In this document: positions 51,101 through 57,462 of the stretch, piece after piece
Position numbering within the stretch: position 1 is the stretch's first letter
Layout of the letters: every line of letters starts with the position of its first letter
Assembly: GCF_963378075.1 (NCBI RefSeq)
Contig: NZ_OY726394.1
Span: 3,968,001-4,032,000 of the forward strand
Origin: Mycolicibacter sp. MU0083
GTDB lineage: Bacteria > Actinomycetota > Actinomycetes > Mycobacteriales > Mycobacteriaceae
DNA: 64,000 bases
Reading direction: 5' to 3'
Program-made: the position numbers and the translations under genes
The notes under the pieces: model-generated
The model's database searches: none
What the model was told of the DNA's origin: nothing
Seen by the model: only the letters and a program-made list of their open reading frames with translations

Positions 51101-54003
51101 GACCCGCCGTCGGCAGCCACGATCAGCGCGCCGCCGCCACCACCGCCGATGCCGCCCTTGGCGTCACCGGATCCGGCGTTGCCGCCGGTAGCACTGCTGT
51201 GCGCGATACCACTGCCGGCGCCATTGGCCACGATGGCCGCGCCACCGCCGGTGGAGCCGTCGCTGCCCACGCCGGTGGTGCTGCCGGCCGCGCCGTCGCT
51301 GCCGTCACCACCGGTCGCGGTGCTGTCGGTGACGGTGGCGCCGTCCAGGCCGGCGATGACGGCGCCTCCCCCGCCGCCGCCACCGCCGCCTCCCCGGCCC
51401 GCGGTCGCACCGTCGGCGGCCGCCCCGGCCCCACCGGCGCCCCCGTTGCCGCCGGTCGTGCCGTCACCGATGGCACCGCCGTCGGCGCCGGCCCCACCGT
51501 TGCCGCCCGCACCGGCCGTGCCGTCACCGTCGGTGGCCACCGCGCCACCGTTACCGCCGGCGCCACCGTGACCACCGGTGAGCGCACCCGCGCCGCCGTC
51601 ACCACCGGTGCCACCTGCACCGGCCGTGCCGTCGGTGGTCTCACCACCGTCGCCGCCGGTACCGCCCGACCCCCCGGTGCTCGCCGTCGAGAGGCTGTCG
51701 AGGTCGGTGCTGTCGACCGGCGCACCGGCGCCGCCGTCGCCACCGTTTCCACCGGCACCGGCCTGGCCCTGTTCGGAGCTGCCGCCGACGCCGCCGTTGC
51801 CGCCGTGCCCGCCGGCCAGCGTTCCCTCGGAACCGATGTTGCCGTCGCCGGTGGTGTCACCGCCGACGCCACCGTCACCGCCCCGGCCGCCGGTGTCGCT
51901 GCCGGTCGCGTTCGCGCCGGCACCACCCTGGCCGCCGTAGCCGCCGTGGCCGGAACCCTCACCACCGGCACCACCGGTACCGCCGTTGCCACCGACACCG
52001 TCGTCACCGACCGCGCCGCCGGTACCGCCGTTGCCACCGGTACCGCCGTAGACACCGCGGCCACCTGCACCACCGGTGCCGCCGCTGCCGGCCTGGTTGC
52101 CGGTGCCACCGGTGCCACCGACACCACCGGAACCGCCCACGCCGGTGGCGTCGGTGTGCGCCGGGCTCAGGCCGTTGCCGATGAAGTCGCCATCGGCGTC
52201 CTTGGCGGCGTCACCGCCGACACCGCCCGCACCGCCGTTGCCACCGTCACCCCGAAGGGCTTGCGTCTCGCCGTCGGCCTCCAGGCCGCCCTGCCCGCCG
52301 TTGCCGCCGTCGCCACCGCGGCCACCGGTGCTGCCGTTGCCGCCGTTGGTGCCGGCCACCCCGGCGTTGCCGGCTGCACCGGCCGCGCCGTCGCCACCGT
52401 CGCCGCCGACGCCGGCCGCACCGGCCGCCGCCCGGGTGCCGCCGACCTCGAGGCCGCCCAGGCCCGCGTTACCGCCGACGCCGCCGTCGCCACCGCTGGT
52501 ACCGGGCACCGCGTCCGGGTCGGAGGCGGCGTCATAGCCGGCGCCACCGACGCCGCCGTTGCCACCCACACCGGCGTGGCCGTCCGCACCGGCTGCGGCG
52601 TGCTCGCCATCACCGGAGTCACCGCCGGCACCACCGGCTCCGGCGTTACCGCCCGTACCGCCGTTGCCGCCCGCACCACCGGTCGGGTCGGTGGCCGTAC
52701 CGGCGTCGCCGGTCCGGCCTTCGGCACCGTCGGCGCCGCTCCCGCCCGCGCCACCGATTCCACCGGCACCGTGTTCGCCCTCCGTGGCGCCCTCACCGCC
52801 AGCGCCACCATTGCCACCGGAACCACCGTTTCCGCCGTCGGTGCCCGGCTCCGCAGTCGGGTCGCCGGCCGCGTCGTATCCGGCGCCACCGACGCCGCCC
52901 TGGCCGCCGTTACCGCCGGCGCCCTCGGTCCCGGCGGCGCCGTCGGCACCCTTGGCGGCGAACCAGCCGCCGGCGCCCCCGGCACCGGCCTTGCCGCCGA
53001 CCCCTGCTTCGCCGCCCTGACCGCCGTTACCGCCGTCCGTGCCGTCCGGGTCACTCGCGGTGCCGGCGGTCCCGGCCGCCCCGGTACCGCCGACGCCACC
53101 GGCGCCACCGATACCGCCCGCACCGCCCTTGCCGCCCGCGCCGAACAGCATCGAGCCCTTACCGCCGGCGCCACCGTTACCGCCCGTGCCGCCAGCCTTG
53201 CCGGTGCCCCCGTTGCCGTCGCCGCCATTGGCGAAGCTGCCCACCGCACCGGCGAGTCCAACCGCGCCCGCGCCGCCGTCGCCGCCGTTACCGGCGGTGC
53301 TGAAGCCGCCCCATTGCGAGGCGTCGCCACCGGCGCCACCGTTGCCGCCCGCGTCACCGCCGGCACCACCGTTACCGCCGGAGGTGAACCAGGAGAACGG
53401 CCCGGCGGCCCCACCGGCGCCGCCGTCACCGCTGCCGTAGCCGTCGCCGCCGTTACCGCCGTCCCCGCCGAACAGGCCGGCCTGACCCCCGTTGCCGCCG
53501 TCGTCGCCATCGGTGCCGTCGGCGTCCCAGCCGTCGCCGCCGCTGCCGTACAGCCAGCCACCCGCGCCGCCGTCGGGGTCGGCGGCGGTGCCGTCGGCAC
53601 CGTCACCGAACGGCACCAGCCAGTTGACCTGGCTCCAGTCGAAGGAGCCGTCCGCCGCGCCCGGCAGGCTGAAGTCGGCCGCGCCGGCGTTCAGGTCCAG
53701 GTCGGCCAGCACCGCGTCCCAGGTGGACTGGTCGCCGAGGCTGCCGAAGAAGGCCGTCCAGTCGGCCGGGTCCAGCACCGTCGCCCAGGCGTCCTGGTCG
53801 CCCAGGTTCGCGCCCAGCGCGGCGAAGCCCTCGCCCAGGTCCGTCCCGAACAGGTCGATCAGCACGTCGTCGAAGTCCGCATGCGCCGGCGGCGGAGCCC
53901 ACGGTCCCATCCCGAAGGCGAAGAACGCGCCGATAGCGCTGCCCGCCCCGAACAGCCGGCTACTGCGACGGCCCTTGAAATTGCTCCGGCGATGACGCGC
54001 CAT
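48136..54003 (-). CDS. PGRS-6: exported PGRS/beta-helix-like large protein, class B end
   Basis: The product has 1955 residues. The ATG at 54003 is preferred to one 9 bp upstream because AGGGG lies 8 nt before it and the sequence MARHRRSNFKGRRSSR matches its paralogues. Parts: signal segment (LFGAGSAIGAFFAFGMGP; AHA-D); head with DDVLIDLFGTDLG, two AxW-D repeats and VNWLVPFGDGADGTA; PGRS to about residue 868; a run of ten glycines (51361-51395); then about 1080 residues of beta-helix-like repeats. The C-terminus ends GAAGTPAT, paralogous to PGRS-5, and internal stretches (SGQVGALNDGATADG; KVASDTKI) match PGRS-5 modules. It is the first gene of the island in transcription order. Function unknown. 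Confidence 0.87.
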   Translation of the reverse strand: MARHRRSNFKGRRSSRLFGAGSAIGAFFAFGMGPWAPPPAHADFDDVLIDLFGTDLGEGFAALGANLGDQDAWATVLDPADWTAFFGSLGDQSTWDAVLADLDLNAGAADFSLPGAADGSFDWSQVNWLVPFGDGADGTAADPDGGAGGWLYGSGGDGWDADGTDGDDGGNGGQAGLFGGDGGNGGDGYGSGDGGAGGAAGPFSWFTSGGNGGAGGDAGGNGGAGGDASQWGGFSTAGNGGDGGAGAVGLAGAVGSFANGGDGNGGTGKAGGTGGNGGAGGKGSMLFGAGGKGGAGGIGGAGGVGGTGAAGTAGTASDPDGTDGGNGGQGGEAGVGGKAGAGGAGGWFAAKGADGAAGTEGAGGNGGQGGVGGAGYDAAGDPTAEPGTDGGNGGSGGNGGAGGEGATEGEHGAGGIGGAGGSGADGAEGRTGDAGTATDPTGGAGGNGGTGGNAGAGGAGGDSGDGEHAAAGADGHAGVGGNGGVGGAGYDAASDPDAVPGTSGGDGGVGGNAGLGGLEVGGTRAAAGAAGVGGDGGDGAAGAAGNAGVAGTNGGNGSTGGRGGDGGNGGQGGLEADGETQALRGDGGNGGAGGVGGDAAKDADGDFIGNGLSPAHTDATGVGGSGGVGGTGGTGNQAGSGGTGGAGGRGVYGGTGGNGGTGGAVGDDGVGGNGGTGGAGGEGSGHGGYGGQGGAGANATGSDTGGRGGDGGVGGDTTGDGNIGSEGTLAGGHGGNGGVGGSSEQGQAGAGGNGGDGGAGAPVDSTDLDSLSTASTGGSGGTGGDGGETTDGTAGAGGTGGDGGAGALTGGHGGAGGNGGAVATDGDGTAGAGGNGGAGADGGAIGDGTTGGNGGAGGAGAAADGATAGRGGGGGGGGGGAVIAGLDGATVTDSTATGGDGSDGAAGSTTGVGSDGSTGGGAAIVANGAGSGIAHSSATGGNAGSGDAKGGIGGGGGGALIVAADGGSVSYADAVGNSGGDGTDGGTGGLGGAGLIQANGGVITGDTDTGVNSTATGGAGGDGSDGGQGGVGGQGDLWANSGGTSYGQVTGGNAGDGTGADSLGGDGGQGGIQSADGAIAHGVGTGGDGGDATDGGTGGTGGIGAVGANGVGSNALGTAQGGDGGDGDGAVGTGLGVTGAMGAVGAGNGGIVADSTASAGDAVGEQAGGRAVVIASNGGSITGSTATGTDASGTAIGGSAEITATGSGTVIDSTATGGNAGTGDDNGGTGGAGGYAMIGADQGGTVHDASATGGNGGDGTDGGAGGGGGSSAVTAGMSLGAGGTTTGAGIGGDGGDADGAGSTGGIGGAGSLASGYAKYDLGGDNGSVDGTARGGDGGDGHGGSNGGGHGGNGGQASVIAGGTDAKATGEAYGGQAGDGYDGGTGGNGYSGQVGALNDGATADGIATAGRGGDGTGLTSGGDSVVGGQGGYAYMQALGKDSEISGSTVTGGRGADGEDGVNGKVASDTKIRAEGEGDTVVNTHVTGGDSLGDVQGPGAQLVVTGGHVADSTITAGQTSETALGGSTQLHVTGGGTVTDTHLTGGDGDSGGTGKGGAANLSVDGGTVSGTTFDGGDGSDTANGGAAVGTVSGADSSVSDTQATGGNAGFGDDSGGKGGAGGKAVVTATNDSAVHDATVHGGNGGSGTDDGTGGAGGEADAEATGVNSDVSGTVTGGAGGTGDAGKGNTGGKGQILAFGNESSASGEATGGRGGDGIDGGTGGTGGLGDVITFNASSTASGTSFGGDGGAGHDGGIGGAGGQGHISTDVDEYTQPGGSASGTTYAGDGGDGYGAKGGAGGMAWVDSFRAGDASGTSTAGDGGDGGANGADGSHGGAGGDAGMALIQNAANAEVTSGDGGDGGAGGVNGAVGGQGGAGGLASIKHGDGLSATSGSGGDGGNGGTKVTSASNGAGGAGGAGGASQNAPEGGTAGDGQDGTDGQADGTKGTAGAAGTPAT

Positions 54004-54058
54004 AACACCCACCCCTAATTGAATTCGAAATTCGTGTGCTCAACCTGAACGAAAAGGG

Positions 54059-54086
54059 ATGTTAACAGTGAATCGTCTTCGGTCAA
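54059..54086 (-). promoter_or_regulatory. Putative sigma-A-like promoter of PGRS-6
   Basis: On the - strand TTGACC (54081-54086) and TAACAT (54059-54064) are 16 bp apart. The predicted leader is about 50 nt. Confidence 0.6.
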
Positions 54087-54133
54087 CCCGAGTCGAATCT
54101 TGTGGAGATCGCGACGGTAGGACGGCGGGAAAT

Positions 54134-54271
54134 CTACTCTCACCTGCGGTGATACGGGTCACCCGCTGGACAGATGTTAATGAGTAATCTGCTAGTTGCA
54201 GACATCTTCCAGGTTACTCGCAACTACTCGACAGTTAACGGGTGTTACCCGAGCACCTACTCTCACCTGCG
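54134..54271. repeat. 15-bp direct repeats upstream of PGRS-6
   Basis: CTACTCTCACCTGCG occurs at 54134-54148 and 54257-54271, each followed by GATAC or GATAAC and then GTCAC-like sequence. The intervening AT-richer DNA has several short inverted TTAAC/GTTA elements. They may be regulator sites for PGRS-6, but no known operator is recognised. The rest of the 54004-54512 gap holds the PGRS-6 promoter and the hairpin at 54455. Confidence 0.4.
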
Positions 54272-54454
54272 ATAACGTCACTTATTTACGATAAGGAAAC
54301 TTATCAGTAGATAGCCGCGGGACGCCCGGAAGGCCTGTCGCGGCCGGCTTCGACGAGGCGCTGCAGCCGTCTTCCCCGGCCCGCCGCGGCCTCTCGCCGG
54401 TCCGTCACTGCCTCTGCCCCGACCCGCCCCCTGGGCTCCCCTACCCCCAATGAA

Positions 54455-54491
54455 TCAGCCCCGGCCGCGCCAGTGGCGCAACCGGGGCTGA
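54455..54491 (-). terminator. Hairpin terminator of the small membrane protein gene
   Basis: Outer stem TCAGCCCCGG (54455-54464) with CCGGGGCTGA (54482-54491), inner stem GCGCC (54467-54471) with GGCGC (54475-54479). It lies about 20 bp past the stop at 54513. Confidence 0.7.
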
Positions 54492-54512
54492 AATCCCGAA
54501 TCTAGAAGCGGA

Positions 54513-55073
54513 TCACTCCGACTTGCAGAGCTCGAACACCTTCTGCAGGCCCTCACCGAGCTGGTCGCGCAGCGGCTGCTGCACCTCGTCGTTGGGGGCG
54601 TGGCCGGCCAGGTAGTTGACGCTCAGCGCCTCGAGGGTGTCGCCCACCGCGGCGACCTCGGCGGCCAGGTCGGCCGGGGTGGCCGGGTTGGACTCGAGGC
54701 TCTGGTGCAGGTAGGTGCCACCGGCCAGCAGCGCCAGGCGGGCGCTGGTGCCCACCGCCATGTCACCGAGGATCTCGCCCGGCAGCGGGTTGCGCATGTT
54801 GGTGTTCAGCTGGTTGCTGCGACGCACGGTCTCCTGCGCGGCACAGACCTTGTCCTTGGCCTCGGCGGTCTGCTCGGCCGAGAACTTCGGCGTCGACGAG
54901 GGGTAGAACCAGCCGAAGATCGCCAGAACGATACCGATCACAGCCAGCGCCAGCGCCGCGATGGTCGGCACCGACAGCCCGGGGGCTGAGGTGGAACTTT
55001 GCGGAAAACCGCCGGTCTTGGGCTTGGCAGTCTTGGCCGTCGGGGCAGAATCAGAAGCAGGAGTCTCAGGCAT
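54513..55073 (-). CDS. Small membrane protein of unknown function
   Basis: The 186-residue protein has a Pro/Ala/Lys-rich cytoplasmic N-terminus (1-32), one hydrophobic segment (about 34-56, VPTIAALALAVIGIVLAIFG) and a soluble, helical C-terminal domain. That domain starts FSAEQTAEAKDKVCAAQETV and ends FELCKSE, with one cysteine near each end that could form a disulfide outside the membrane. I recall similar single-pass proteins in several copies in mycobacterial genomes, but no function is known to me. It is divergent from dprE1, with 77 bp between starts. A -10 TAGGAT (- strand, 55080-55085) ends 6 bp before the ATG and no ribosome site is seen, so a leaderless transcript is likely. Confidence 0.8.
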   Translation of the reverse strand: MPETPASDSAPTAKTAKPKTGGFPQSSTSAPGLSVPTIAALALAVIGIVLAIFGWFYPSSTPKFSAEQTAEAKDKVCAAQETVRRSNQLNTNMRNPLPGEILGDMAVGTSARLALLAGGTYLHQSLESNPATPADLAAEVAAVGDTLEALSVNYLAGHAPNDEVQQPLRDQLGEGLQKVFELCKSE

Positions 55074-55079
55074 TGCGCG

Positions 55080-55142
55080 ATCCTAACGGGCGATACCCGA
55101 TTAGTCACGCCGAACCGGGTTCCGGCGGGTGGGCGGTACCCT
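55080..55142. promoter_or_regulatory. Divergent leaderless promoters between the small membrane protein gene and dprE1
   Basis: On the - strand TAGGAT (55080-55085) ends 6 bp before the ATG at 55073. On the + strand TACCCT (55137-55142) ends 8 bp before the ATG at 55151. Both fit TANNNT and neither start has a clear ribosome-binding site. Confidence 0.5.
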
Positions 55143-55150
55143 CATGTGCG

Positions 55151-56545
55151 ATGTCGAGCACTGATTTCGAAACCACCGGACACCGCCTGACCGGATGGGG
55201 CCGCACCGCACCGAGCGTGGCGCAGGTGTTGTCGACCCCGGACGTCGACGTCATCGCCAAGGCGGTGGCCCACGCGGCCGATTCCGGGGGTCCCGCAAAC
55301 CAACGCGGTGTGATCGCCCGCGGGCTGGGCCGCTCCTATGGCGACAACGCCCAGAACGGCGGCGGGCTGGTCGTCGACATGACCGCGCTCAACCGGATCC
55401 ATTCGATGGACGCCGACACCGCGCTGGTCGACGTCGACGCCGGGGTGAACCTGGACCAGTTGATGCGCGCCGCCCTGCCGCTGGGCCTGTGGGTGCCGGT
55501 GCTGCCAGGAACCCGGCAGGTCACCGTCGGCGGCGCGATCGCCAGCGACATCCACGGCAAGAACCACCACAGCGCCGGCAGCTTCGGCAACCATGTGGTG
55601 TCGATGCAACTGCTGACCGCCGACGGCACGGTGCGGGAGTTGACCCCCGACGGCCCCGAGGCCGACCTGTTCTGGGCCACCGTCGGCGGCAACGGGCTGA
55701 CCGGGATCATCCTGCGGGTGGTCATCGCGATGACCCCCACCGAGACCGCGTACTTCATCGCCGACGGCGACGTGACCTCCGGGCTGGACGAGACCATCGC
55801 CTTCCACAGCGACGGCAGCGAGGCCAACTACACCTATTCCTCGGCGTGGTTCGACGCGATCAGCGCGCCACCCAAGCTGGGCCGGGCCGCCATCTCGCGG
55901 GGTTCGCTGGCGACGCTGGACCAGTTGCCGGACAAGCTGGCCCGCGATCCGCTGAAATTCGATGCGCCGCAGTTCTTCACCGCCCCCGACATCTTCCCGA
56001 GCGGGCTGGGCAACAAGTTGATCTTCGGCGCCATGACCGAGCTGTGGTACCGCAAATCCGCCAGTTACCGGGCCAAGGCGCAGAACCTGACGCAGTTCTA
56101 TCACCCACTGGACATGGTCGGTGAGTGGAACCGGGCCTACGGTTCGGCCGGTTTCGCGCAGTACCAGTTCGTGGTGCCCACCGAAGCGGTCGACGAGTTC
56201 AAGGCCATCATGCGCGACATCCAGGCCAGCGGACACTCGTCGTTCCTCAACGTGTTCAAGCTGTTCGGACCGGGAAACCAAGCGCCACTGAGCTTTCCAA
56301 TTCCGGGCTGGAACGTCTGCGTGGACTTCCGGATCAAGCCCGGGCTCAACGAGTTCCTCAACGACCTGGACCGGCGGGTGCTGCAGTTCGGCGGGCGGCT
56401 CTACACCGCCAAGGACTCGCGCACCACGGCGGAGAACTTCCACGCGATGTACCCGCGTATCGACGAGTGGATCGCGGTGCGCCGTCGCGTCGACCCCGAC
56501 GGGGTCTTCGTATCCGATATGGCCCGACGTTTGGAGCTTGTGTAA
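55151..56545 (+). CDS. dprE1: Decaprenylphosphoryl-ribose 2'-oxidase DprE1 (Rv3790 homologue)
   Basis: DprE1 is an FAD enzyme that oxidises decaprenylphosphoryl-ribose to the 2'-keto intermediate, the first half of the epimerisation that yields the only known arabinan donor. The ATG at 55151 gives 464 residues, close to the family's 461. FAD-domain features are ARGLGRSYGDNAQNGGG (residues about 57-73), LPGTRQVTVGGAIASDIHGK and HHSAGSFGNHV. The C-terminal part has NVFKLFGPGNQAPLSFP. Cys390 in WNVCVDF corresponds to the cysteine (387 in M. tuberculosis) that benzothiazinones modify, and is intact. The stop codon is immediately followed by the dprE2 start. Confidence 0.97.
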   Translation: MSSTDFETTGHRLTGWGRTAPSVAQVLSTPDVDVIAKAVAHAADSGGPANQRGVIARGLGRSYGDNAQNGGGLVVDMTALNRIHSMDADTALVDVDAGVNLDQLMRAALPLGLWVPVLPGTRQVTVGGAIASDIHGKNHHSAGSFGNHVVSMQLLTADGTVRELTPDGPEADLFWATVGGNGLTGIILRVVIAMTPTETAYFIADGDVTSGLDETIAFHSDGSEANYTYSSAWFDAISAPPKLGRAAISRGSLATLDQLPDKLARDPLKFDAPQFFTAPDIFPSGLGNKLIFGAMTELWYRKSASYRAKAQNLTQFYHPLDMVGEWNRAYGSAGFAQYQFVVPTEAVDEFKAIMRDIQASGHSSFLNVFKLFGPGNQAPLSFPIPGWNVCVDFRIKPGLNEFLNDLDRRVLQFGGRLYTAKDSRTTAENFHAMYPRIDEWIAVRRRVDPDGVFVSDMARRLELV

Positions 56546-57310
56546 ATGGTGTTCGACGCGACCGGTAACCCCCAGTCGATTCTGGTGCTGGGTGGCACAT
56601 CCGAGATCGGCCTGGCGATCTGTGCGCGCTACCTGCGCAACGCCGCGGCCAACGTGGTGCTGGCCTGCCTGCCCGGCGACCCCGGCCGCGACGACGCGGT
56701 GGCCGCGATGCAGGCCGCCGGGGCGCGCTCGGTGCGGGTGATCGACTTCGACGCCCTCGACACCGCCGGGCACCCGGCGATGATCGAGGACGCCTTCAGC
56801 GCCGGCGACATCGACGTGGCGATCGTGGCCTTCGGCATGGACGCCGACGCCGAGGAGCTCTGGCACAACCAGGCCAAGGCCGTGGCGGTCGCCTCGATCA
56901 ACTACACCGCGGCGGTGTCGGTGGGCGTGCTGCTGGCCGGCAAGCTCAGCGCCCAGGGCTCCGGGCAGATCATCGCGATGAGCTCGGTGGCCGGCGAGCG
57001 GGTGCGTCGCACCAACTTCGTCTACGGCTCCACCAAAGCCGGGCTCGACGGCTTCTATCTGGGGCTGAGCGACGCGCTGCGCGACGACGGGGTGCGGGTG
57101 CTGGTGATCCGCCCCGGCCAGGTGCGCACCCGGTTCTCCGCACACGTCAAAGAGGCGCCGCTGACCGTCGACAAGGAAGACGTCGCCGAGTTGGCGGTGG
57201 CCGCCGCGGCTCGCGGCAAGGAGATCGTCTGGGCGCCCGGGGCGTTCCGCTACGTGATGATGGCGCTGCGGCATGTGCCGCGAGCGATCTTCCGCCGGCT
57301 GCCGATCTAG
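56546..57310 (+). CDS. dprE2: Decaprenylphosphoryl-2-keto-ribose reductase DprE2 (Rv3791 homologue)
   Basis: DprE2 completes the epimerisation by NADH-dependent reduction to decaprenylphosphoryl-arabinose. At 254 residues it has exactly the family length. It is a short-chain dehydrogenase: cofactor motif LGGTSEIG near residue 12, SS before the catalytic Tyr160 in YGSTK with Lys164. The ATG at 56546 directly abuts the dprE1 stop, so the two enzymes are made from one message and are known to act as a pair. Confidence 0.96.
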   Translation: MVFDATGNPQSILVLGGTSEIGLAICARYLRNAAANVVLACLPGDPGRDDAVAAMQAAGARSVRVIDFDALDTAGHPAMIEDAFSAGDIDVAIVAFGMDADAEELWHNQAKAVAVASINYTAAVSVGVLLAGKLSAQGSGQIIAMSSVAGERVRRTNFVYGSTKAGLDGFYLGLSDALRDDGVRVLVIRPGQVRTRFSAHVKEAPLTVDKEDVAELAVAAAARGKEIVWAPGAFRYVMMALRHVPRAIFRRLPI

Positions 57311-57371
57311 CCGATGAGCCGCGCCGGCCTCGTGCGTCACACGCGTCTCGCGGCGGAAGGCTGTAACGAGG

Positions 57372-57414
57372 TGCCCGCCTCTGAGCGACAACCGTTGTCG
57401 CTCAGAGGCGGGCA
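57372..57414. repeat. Perfect 21-bp palindrome between dprE2 and aftA
   Basis: Two exact 21-bp arms (57372-57392 and 57394-57414) flank a single base. Each arm contains TGCCCGCCTCTGAGCGACA, the core of the interspersed repeat found again around the embC-embA gap. In RNA it would form a very stable hairpin between the dprE1E2 and aftA messages and could act as a terminator or processing site. Confidence 0.85.
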
Positions 57415-57462
57415 TCACGGCATACATCCCTTTTCCCGTGACAGTTGGGGCTGGAGGTGACC

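Noticed and set aside
6144..54003. Calling the six genes PE_PGRS
   Set aside because: No N-terminal PE domain, no GRPLI-type linker and no PE/PPE partner gene were seen; they begin with signal segments and different heads.
6154..54018. Many long open frames on the + strand across the island
   Set aside because: They are antisense shadows of GC-rich glycine codons, with runs of Thr/Ala/Gly or Pro/Pro/Ala, no ribosome sites, and no recognisable domains. The - strand frames have signal segments, promoters and terminators.
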